A stretch of DNA of 18,301 bases from Flavobacteriales bacterium UBA4660. Lineage in GTDB: Bacteria > Bacteroidota > Bacteroidia > Flavobacteriales_D > Sanyastnellaceae. The notes below the pieces were generated by a model. That model saw only the letters and a program-made list of their open reading frames with translations. It made no database searches and was not told where the DNA came from. The stretch covers positions 1 to 18,301 of the forward strand of contig DHLU01000051.1 of assembly GCA_002405435.1 (NCBI GenBank), read 5' to 3'. Shown piece after piece: positions 13,143-18,301 of the stretch. How positions within the stretch are numbered: the first letter of the stretch is position 1; every line of letters starts with the position of its first letter. A program made the translations under genes and the position numbers.

Positions 13143-15112
13143 ACCGGAATGGTGAGGTGTACCGAAGTGCCTCCTCCGGGGGTAGACTGAAGATCATATT
13201 TTCCCTTTAGAAAATCCATGCGCGACCGAATGCTGAACCAACCGGCCCCACGCGCATTCTTCAGAGTTACCAGATCCAGGCCAATGCCATCGTCTTCCAC
13301 CGTGAGGTCGAAAGAATCTGCCTGCCACGCCAGTTGAACCACCAGGGTGCGGGCCCTGGCATGCTTCAGTACATTGGTGATCAATTCCTGCGCGATGCGG
13401 TATACCATTACCTCGCGTTCGCCCGATAATCGTTGGGCAACACCCAGGGTTTGAAAATTGACAGTCAGAATGGCGGCCTGATGCACGGAGTCACAATAAC
13501 TTTTCAGACCTTCCTCAAGGCCAAACTTGACCAAAACCTCGGGCATCATGTTGTGGGCCACACGCCTCAGTTCCGAGATGGAGTGGTCCAGCATATCCAG
13601 CGATCGCTGAAACATCAGGGCGCCATCCGGATCCATTAACATATTCGATTTCATATTCGAGAGAGTAAGTTTCACACCCGACAACATGCCACCCAATCCA
13701 TCATGGAGGTCCTTCGCCAGGCGGCCGCGTTCTTCCTCCTGGCCCTTGATTACCGCCTGGCTTGCCCACAGTTGTTTTTCGGTCTCCAATTCGCGAATCC
13801 GTTGCTGGTGCAACTTTTGGCGCTGGGCGTAGCTAAAGTAAAGGAGCCCCAACAGGAGAAACACGGTTACAATAACAGCCGCCATCAGGTAGGTAATGTT
13901 ATTTTTCTGACGGATCACTTCCTGCTGGGTGGCTTTTTCATTTTCTAGCTCCCGGATTTGATCGTCTTTTCGCTGTGACTCAAAACGGGCTTCCAGCAGG
14001 TTGATGCTGGCCTTGCTTTTTTCGCCTGCCACAGAATCCTTCAACACTTCATACTCTTTTCGGAATGTCAGCGCCTGCGCATAGGCACCGCGCAGCTCAG
14101 CCAGATCGGCTCGTTGCCGGTAAAGCTCCTGCAACTCGTAGGACGAGCCGGTTGAGCGAGCAATGTCAATGCCGTGTTCGATTGCCTGTTGGGCCTGTTC
14201 GTATTGTTTTTGCGTTACCAAACAGGCTGAGAGACCTATCCAGCCATACATCTGGTACGGCAGAACGTTTTGTTCCTGCGCCAGCTTCACTACCTGGCTA
14301 TACAGTTGGGAAGCTTCCTCTATTTTTCGGGTGCTTTTCTTCACGTCCGCCTGTCCCTGCCATCCGTCCATGATCAAAATGGAATCAGCCGTACTCCTGC
14401 CAATGCTCTCCACTTCCTGAAAATGGGCGAGGGCCTGGTCGTATTGCAGCATAAAAGCTTCTGACTGGGCCAGGTTGATCAAAGAGGAAGCAATCGCGTA
14501 ATCGTCCTGGAGGCTGCGCGCCAGCCCGAGGGCTTCCCCGGCATACCGTTTCCCTTTTTCATACTGCTTCAGGCCGTTAAAAATAGAGGCTAGGTTGTTG
14601 TTGATTACGCGCAGCAGTCTCTGCGCATTCAGTTTTTCTGCAATACCTTTTGCTCGGAGGTAATGATCGGCCGCCAGCTCAAAATCTGAAAGGTACTGCC
14701 ATTCGTTGCCCAGGTTGATGTGGGCCACGGCTTTGTCGCGCAGGGTACCGGCCTGTTCAAAAATCCGCAGCGCCTCCTGGCACAGGTCCAGTGCCTCGCG
14801 GAACTTACCCTGGTTGTTTAGCACCACAATGGCGTACGAGGCGTACGTGCCCTGCCCGCGAAGAAATCCGATTTGATTGGCCAGTTGCCGGGCGCTGTCG
14901 TAAAAAGTCATGGCCCTGCCGGGGTCGGTCACCTCAAATTTTTCTCCCGCACTAAAATAACGCCACACGCGGCTGCTGTCCGCCAGGCTCGACTGCGCCC
15001 AGCCTGGTACGGTGAAAAAAATTGCCAGTAAGGCAACCCAGGCAAGACGCCCTCCGGCCAACAAAATGCTTTTTTTTTCGATTATGGTGTAAAACATGAC
15101 AGAAAAAGGCAT
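13139..15112 (-). CDS. TPR-containing membrane sensor histidine kinase (HisKA_3 / NarX type)
   Basis: A 657-residue sensor kinase. A signal sequence (cut near WAQ, residue 40) exports a periplasmic sensor built of tetratricopeptide-like helical repeats (about residues 45-365; for example QGKFREALDLCQEALRIFEQ). A short coiled coil (about 375-403), one membrane span (about 405-427) and a second helical linker follow. The catalytic part has HisKA_3 motif RLAKDLHDGLGGMLSG with phospho-acceptor His470, and a HATPase domain with an N-box near Asn580 (AQELITNVLKHA), VEDDGIGLD at 605-613 and a C-terminal GGGTSVHLTIPV. TPR kinases of this layout are common in Bacteroidota; the signal is unknown. The start could be ATG 15112 or ATG 15097; 15097 leaves a more normal leader behind the -7 box at 15134-15127. 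Confidence 0.94.
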   Translation of the reverse strand: MPFSVMFYTIIEKKSILLAGGRLAWVALLAIFFTVPGWAQSSLADSSRVWRYFSAGEKFEVTDPGRAMTFYDSARQLANQIGFLRGQGTYASYAIVVLNNQGKFREALDLCQEALRIFEQAGTLRDKAVAHINLGNEWQYLSDFELAADHYLRAKGIAEKLNAQRLLRVINNNLASIFNGLKQYEKGKRYAGEALGLARSLQDDYAIASSLINLAQSEAFMLQYDQALAHFQEVESIGRSTADSILIMDGWQGQADVKKSTRKIEEASQLYSQVVKLAQEQNVLPYQMYGWIGLSACLVTQKQYEQAQQAIEHGIDIARSTGSSYELQELYRQRADLAELRGAYAQALTFRKEYEVLKDSVAGEKSKASINLLEARFESQRKDDQIRELENEKATQQEVIRQKNNITYLMAAVIVTVFLLLGLLYFSYAQRQKLHQQRIRELETEKQLWASQAVIKGQEEERGRLAKDLHDGLGGMLSGVKLTLSNMKSNMLMDPDGALMFQRSLDMLDHSISELRRVAHNMMPEVLVKFGLEEGLKSYCDSVHQAAILTVNFQTLGVAQRLSGEREVMVYRIAQELITNVLKHARARTLVVQLAWQADSFDLTVEDDGIGLDLVTLKNARGAGWFSIRSRMDFLKGKYDLQSTPGGGTSVHLTIPV

Positions 15113-15126
15113 GGCAATAGTAAAAA

Positions 15127-15134
15127 CAAAGCTA
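15127..15134 (-). promoter_or_regulatory. Probable kinase-operon -7 box (TAGCTTTG)
   Basis: TAGCTTTG on the minus strand fully matches TAnnTTTG and ends 15 bases before ATG 15112, or 30 before ATG 15097. It probably drives the kinase, regulator and secreted-protein unit. The -33 element is not clear; the only nearby TTG is spaced too closely. Confidence 0.4.
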
Positions 15135-15188
15135 ATGGTGAATATGAAACAATGGTATGGCCAGTTTAAAAATCCCCTTTTTCGGGGA

Positions 15189-15210
15189 GCTGAAATCCAG
15201 GCTTTTCAGC
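15189..15210. repeat. Inverted repeat in the divergent kinase/lipoprotein promoter region
   Basis: GCTGAAA (15189-15195) and TTTCAGC (15204-15210) form a perfect 7-bp dyad with an 8-base spacer. It ends one base before the -7 box of the lipoprotein gene and so overlays the likely -33 region. A dyad here would suit a regulator such as the adjacent NarL-type protein. No T-run follows. Confidence 0.35.
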
Positions 15211-15211
15211 C

Positions 15212-15219
15212 TACATTTG
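15212..15219 (+). promoter_or_regulatory. Probable lipoprotein/PorP -7 box (TACATTTG)
   Basis: TACATTTG fully matches TAnnTTTG and lies 21 bases before ATG 15241, giving a leader of roughly 15 bases. An inverted repeat replaces a recognisable -33 element, which may mean the promoter needs an activator. Confidence 0.45.
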
Positions 15220-15240
15220 GAAACACCAAAATATGATGCC

Positions 15241-15744
15241 ATGAAACGTTTGAACTCGGCCATTTTTGTTCTGACAGTTGCCTGGCTTTTGACCTCCTGT
15301 GATGGTAAGGGCGTTTCATTTTCATCAGGCGTAAAGAAAGATTTTTCTACGGGGGCCTCCACGCGATATGAAGGATTTGACCTCGAAGACGTTAGCCTCG
15401 TTGACGGCAACAACGAAGTTATGAACAGTAGTGAAATTCCGTTGAACTCTACTTTCTCTATTGTATATAACGGCATAACCGGATACACGGTAGAGAATGA
15501 AAAAGTATTCCCCGGCTTATCCTTACAGGTAACGGATAGCGCAGGACAGGCCGTTTTGAACGAAGCCGACTTATTTGCCAACTACACCGAGGGCGTTTCG
15601 GCACAAGATGCTTCTGTGCTTACCGGCACCGTTACCGTTGGCGACCCGATGAAAGCAGGCAAAAACTACCACTGTACAATGCGCATATTTGATAAAAAAG
15701 GCAAAGCTGAAATTGTAACGGAACTGGACTTTACGGTAAAGTAA
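15241..15744 (+). CDS. Small lipoprotein of unknown function paired with PorP/SprF
   Basis: I do not recognise a named family. From ATG 15241 it has 167 residues: MKRLNSAIFVLTVAWLLTSC is a clean lipoprotein signal (lipobox LTSC, Cys20). The mature part looks like a single all-beta, immunoglobulin-like domain with repeated strands (FSIVYNGITGYTVENEKVFPGLSLQVTDSAG, ASVLTGTVTVGDPMKAGKNYHCTMRIFDKKGKAEIVTELDFTV), ending in a strand as carrier-type domains do. The frame is open upstream to 15157, but that extension would bury the signal peptide and pass through the promoter box. The PorP/SprF gene follows after seven bases, so the two are one transcript and probably act together at the outer membrane. 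Function is inferred only from context. Confidence 0.8.
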   Translation: MKRLNSAIFVLTVAWLLTSCDGKGVSFSSGVKKDFSTGASTRYEGFDLEDVSLVDGNNEVMNSSEIPLNSTFSIVYNGITGYTVENEKVFPGLSLQVTDSAGQAVLNEADLFANYTEGVSAQDASVLTGTVTVGDPMKAGKNYHCTMRIFDKKGKAEIVTELDFTVK

Positions 15745-15751
15745 CGAGGGT

Positions 15752-16684
15752 ATGTTTTGGAATCATGACAATAGGAGGCGACACTTCAGGCACGGATCAG
15801 TACTACTGATTGCCGTATTGGGATGGCTACCTGCCCGCGCGCAGCAAGACCCGGTGTACGCGCAGTACATCAACAACCCGATGGCGATCAACCCCGCCTT
15901 TGCCGGAAGTAATAACCGGTTTAATGCCAACGTGCAGTACCGAACCCAGTGGGCTGGTATTGAGGCAAACCCCATCACGTTCAACTTCAACAGCCATATG
16001 TCCGTGTTTCAAAATAAAGTGGGTGTGGGTATTCAGGTGGTTCAGGATAAGATTGGTGAAAATACAACGACCGAGTTTGCCGGGGTATATTCCTATAAGA
16101 TTGATCTGAACAATGCCTCTTTTTCGTTCGGTTTACAAACCGGGTTTATCCGCTACACCAACGACCCCTCGCGTGTCAATGTGCTCGACAGCGGTGATCC
16201 ACTTTTTGCCAACCTGACTGAAACCAAATTCAACACGGGTGCCGGGCTGCTGCTCAAGAGCGATCGGTATACCGTTGGCCTCTCCGTGCCCCGGCTCCTG
16301 CCAACTACCATTAGCCAGGGCGGACAGGAAATCGAACTTTATCAACAACACGTTTATCTGTTTGGTCAGTACACTCTTTTCGTCAACGAAGATTGGCGCT
16401 TCAAACCCTCCACCCTGCTACGCGCTACGGGCGGTGCACCCGCTTCGGTCGATTTGAATGCTACGTTTAATTTTCAGGAGCTTTACTCAGCCGGCTTGTT
16501 TACGCGAAATTTCAAAACGTACGGTTTATTGGTACAAGCCGTTTTCAAGAGCATGCGTCTGGGTTATATTCTCGAATTACCATCCGGCTCCGATTCGGGC
16601 CTGAACTTTACAAGCCACGAAATCACGCTGGGGTTCTCCATGCCCGTACTTGGTTTTCATGACCGGTCTATGATCCGGTTTTAG
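15752..16684 (+). CDS. PorP/SprF-family type IX secretion outer-membrane protein
   Basis: A 310-residue outer-membrane protein of the PorP/SprF family. After a basic N-terminus and signal peptide (cut near PARAQ, residue 31) comes the family hallmark [22 protein letters not shown] (compare 'DPQFSQYMFNPLAINPAYAGS'). A run of amphipathic strands follows ([78 protein letters not shown]). It ends in Phe (RSMIRF), typical of outer-membrane barrels. PorP/SprF proteins help secrete or anchor cargo carrying type B sorting domains and usually sit just downstream of such a cargo gene. Here the upstream partner is a small lipoprotein instead. Its stop overlaps the pyrD stop by four bases on the opposite strand. 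Confidence 0.93.
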   Translation: MFWNHDNRRRHFRHGSVLLIAVLGWLPARAQQDPVYAQYINNPMAINPAFAGSNNRFNANVQYRTQWAGIEANPITFNFNSHMSVFQNKVGVGIQVVQDKIGENTTTEFAGVYSYKIDLNNASFSFGLQTGFIRYTNDPSRVNVLDSGDPLFANLTETKFNTGAGLLLKSDRYTVGLSVPRLLPTTISQGGQEIELYQQHVYLFGQYTLFVNEDWRFKPSTLLRATGGAPASVDLNATFNFQELYSAGLFTRNFKTYGLLVQAVFKSMRLGYILELPSGSDSGLNFTSHEITLGFSMPVLGFHDRSMIRF

Positions 16685-17718
16685 GCGTGGGCTAGCGCCC
16701 GGTTGATTTTTTTCACAAACCCCGGCCCTTCGTAGATGAAGCCGGTATAAATCTGAATGAGGTCGGCACCGGCCTTTATTTTCTCCAGCGCATCTTCCAC
16801 CGACATAATTCCCCCTACTCCGATAATCGGGAACCCGGGACCCAGGCGATCGCGCAGATAACGAATTACCTCGTTTGATTTTATAGACAACGGTGCCCCA
16901 CTTAGGCCACCCAGGCCAAGCGCGGTAACGGTCTCGGTTGGTGTCGTGAGACCTTCCCGTGAAATGGTGGTATTCGTGGCGATGATCCCATCTGTTTTGG
17001 TCGCCTTCAGGATTTCCACGATGTCATCCAATTGCGATGGGGTGAGGTCCGGTGCGATTTTCAACAACACCGGCTTTGCTTTCGGTTTGGTTGCGCTTAA
17101 GGATTTTACATGCGCCAGCAAGTTCGTTAACGGTTCCTTCTCTTGTAGCTCGCGCAAACCGGGTGTGTTGGGCGAACTGACATTCACCACAAAATAATCC
17201 ACATACGGGTAAAGCGCTTCAAAGCAGTAGTTGTAGTCCTCGAATGCTTTCTCGTTAGGTGTTGCCTTGTTCTTGCCGATATTCCCGCCCACAATCACCC
17301 GCGACTTTCGGCCCTTCAGGCGGTTGACTGCTGCCAAAACCCCTTCGTTGTTAAAGCCCATCCGGTTAATCAGTGCTCGATCTGCCGGCAGCCGAAAAAG
17401 TCGTGGCTTGTCGTTACCGGGTTGTGGTCGTGGTGTAAGAGTGCCCACCTCTACGAAACCAAAGCCAAAGGCTGCCATCGTATCCACCAACCGGGCATCT
17501 TTGTCAAACCCGGCCGCCAGCCCAACCGGATTTTCAAACTCAAGACCAAAAAGGGTTCGTTTTAGTTTTGAATCGCGCACACGATACAGCGCGCGCAGCA
17601 GAGCTAAAAAACCCGGAAGATTTTGATTGATGCGCAACAGGCCAAATACGGTGTGGTGAATGCGCTCTGCGTCAAACAAAAAAAGCAGGGGACGTACAAA
17701 AAACTTGTAAAGGCTCAC
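16681..17718 (-). CDS. pyrD: Dihydroorotate dehydrogenase (quinone), class 2
   Basis: The fourth step of pyrimidine synthesis: dihydroorotate is oxidised to orotate with FMN, passing electrons to quinone at the membrane. The N-terminal helices typical of class 2 are present ([21 protein letters not shown], then FLALLRALY). Then come [13 protein letters not shown], the active-site phrase [12 protein letters not shown] with Ser181/Ser182, [20 protein letters not shown] and [36 protein letters not shown] prefer GTG 17718 (345 residues). It overlaps the upstream stop as GTGA, sits behind a purine-rich AAGAAGAAAAAGAA tract, and matches where family homology begins. ATG 17745 would add MAKAEEEKE, a charged stretch that merely reads the neighbour's poly-Lys codons in another frame. 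It is co-transcribed with the DUF4136-like gene. Confidence 0.95.
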   Translation of the reverse strand: MSLYKFFVRPLLFLFDAERIHHTVFGLLRINQNLPGFLALLRALYRVRDSKLKRTLFGLEFENPVGLAAGFDKDARLVDTMAAFGFGFVEVGTLTPRPQPGNDKPRLFRLPADRALINRMGFNNEGVLAAVNRLKGRKSRVIVGGNIGKNKATPNEKAFEDYNYCFEALYPYVDYFVVNVSSPNTPGLRELQEKEPLTNLLAHVKSLSATKPKAKPVLLKIAPDLTPSQLDDIVEILKATKTDGIIATNTTISREGLTTPTETVTALGLGGLSGAPLSIKSNEVIRYLRDRLGPGFPIIGVGGIMSVEDALEKIKAGADLIQIYTGFIYEGPGFVKKINRALAHA

Positions 17719-18236
17719 TTCTTTTTCTTCTTCGGCTTTGGCCATTTCTTGTAGCCCTGAAAAACTACCTGATCGATTTGCTTTTCCAAAGCCGCCCCGG
17801 CACTAAGAGCCATCGTGGCATCAATTCGCCAGATCAAAAAGCCATTTCGGTCATTGAGATCAATCACTAAGCTGCCCGTGCGCACATCCTGCGACCAGGT
17901 TTGCGATGGATTGCCGGGGGCCATACCCAACGGGCCGAGATTCTGAAAATCCCGTTGTGTGGTGGCGCCAACAATATAGGATATTACGAGGTCGCCCAAC
18001 GAGTCGGCCGGCTGAAGGCCCTTCTGCTGAAGCTCACCAGCCACAGCATCACGAATCCAGCGGTGCAGCAATTGGTCATCAATCTGGCGCTGATCTTTGG
18101 GCGTGATGATCTCAGCCTCCCCAAACGAAAACGTTTTGTAGACGGTGTAGTCGCGATCTTTTTCAAAGCGGGTTTGGATGCCCTGACCCCAGGTGTACAG
18201 CGGAATCATCAGCAAAAGCGAGGCGCGTAGGAACAT
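17715..18236 (-). CDS. DUF4136-like secreted protein
   Basis: A 173-residue exported protein resembling the DUF4136 family, which is widespread and of unknown function. A signal peptide ([19 protein letters not shown]) is followed by [21 protein letters not shown], a helix with [26 protein letters not shown], then DLVISYIVG and [25 protein letters not shown]. These are the 'DF..Y.TY', 'L..KGL', 'DLLVSY' and 'LVWR' elements of that family. It ends in an unusual Lys-rich tail ([11 protein letters not shown]). The frame reaches TTG 18242, but ATG 18236 gives the better signal peptide. A TATTTTTG -7-like element lies almost on the start codon. Its stop overlaps pyrD's start, so the two are coupled despite unrelated roles. 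Confidence 0.85.
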   Translation of the reverse strand: MFLRASLLLMIPLYTWGQGIQTRFEKDRDYTVYKTFSFGEAEIITPKDQRQIDDQLLHRWIRDAVAGELQQKGLQPADSLGDLVISYIVGATTQRDFQNLGPLGMAPGNPSQTWSQDVRTGSLVIDLNDRNGFLIWRIDATMALSAGAALEKQIDQVVFQGYKKWPKPKKKKK

Positions 18237-18239
18237 GCT

Positions 18240-18247
18240 CAAAAATA
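18240..18247 (-). promoter_or_regulatory. -7-type box next to the DUF4136-like start
   Basis: TATTTTTG on the minus strand matches TAnnTTTG, but it ends only three bases before ATG 18236. If used, the transcript would be leaderless or nearly so. It may be chance. Confidence 0.2.
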
Positions 18248-18257
18248 GTGAATTAGT

Positions 18258-18301
18258 TTAACTGCGGGGATGGAATTCGGTGATCACCTGCCGCAAATAA
18301 T
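18258..18301 (-). CDS. Possible C-terminal end of another minus-strand gene
   Basis: At the right edge one minus-strand frame reads YLRQVITEFHPRS followed by TAA (18260-18258). Its third codon positions are mostly G or C, as in neighbouring genes, unlike the two alternative frames. Only 13 codons are visible, too few to name a product. If real, it ends 21 bases before the DUF4136-like start and would head that unit. Confidence 0.3.
   Translation of the reverse strand, partial: YLRQVITEFHPRS

Noticed and set aside
15157..15240. N-terminal extension of the small lipoprotein
   Set aside because: It would put a lipoprotein signal about 28 residues into the protein and cover the -7 promoter box.
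18279..18288. Palindrome GGTGATCACC near the right edge
   Set aside because: Ten bases is short, it probably lies within coding sequence, and no promoter element is beside it.
1..18301. Defence system, mobile element, CRISPR array or biosynthetic cluster
   Set aside because: No nuclease, transposase, integrase, repeat-spacer array or assembly-line enzyme is visible; the gene content is mainly housekeeping and envelope.

Overview
This window comes from a member of the Bacteroidota, most likely in or near the Cytophagales; I cannot place it more precisely without a search. The evidence is a PorP/SprF-type type IX secretion protein, the decayed tail of a CHU_C-type (type B) type IX sorting domain, a lolA gene directly behind ftsK, an AsmA-like protein, TAnnTTTG-type -7 promoter boxes in several intergenic gaps, and few Shine-Dalgarno sequences. 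The DNA looks evenly mixed in GC and coding density is high. I see no tRNA, rRNA, insertion sequence, integrase or CRISPR array. Most of the window is housekeeping chromosome.

Positions 1-8667 hold a run of eight genes, all on the minus strand and read from right to left: ftsK, lolA, a secreted cyanophycinase-like S51 peptidase, an RlmD/RumA-family RNA methyltransferase, a PyrR-like phosphoribosyltransferase, an outer-membrane-type protein of unknown function, aroC, and an AsmA-like protein cut by the left edge. Gaps range from 134 bases to a 23-base overlap, so several neighbours are probably co-transcribed. The products span chromosome segregation, lipoprotein trafficking, RNA modification, nucleotide salvage and aromatic amino acid synthesis.

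Positions 8668-9008 are the only long stretch without an intact gene. It holds a likely ftsK promoter, the broken last 60 or so codons of a type B type IX sorting domain, and a small hairpin terminator that begins within the remnant's stop codon. This looks like the leftover of a lost secreted protein.

Positions 9009-11156 encode a prolyl oligopeptidase-family lipoprotein on the plus strand. It converges, with a one-base gap, on a minus-strand three-gene unit (15112-11158): a TPR-containing membrane histidine kinase, its NarL/LuxR-type response regulator (ATGA overlap) and an unrecognised 457-residue secreted protein two bases further on.

Divergent from the kinase is a plus-strand pair, a small lipoprotein and a PorP/SprF family protein seven bases apart. 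PorP ends in a 4-base overlap with pyrD, which reads the other way behind a DUF4136-like secreted protein. The right edge may hold the last codons of another minus-strand gene.

No clearly new multi-gene system is visible. The best leads are the fossil sorting domain, the PorP/SprF gene paired with a lipoprotein rather than a large cargo gene, the RNA methyltransferase lacking iron-sulfur cysteines, and the two-component unit with its unknown secreted third gene.
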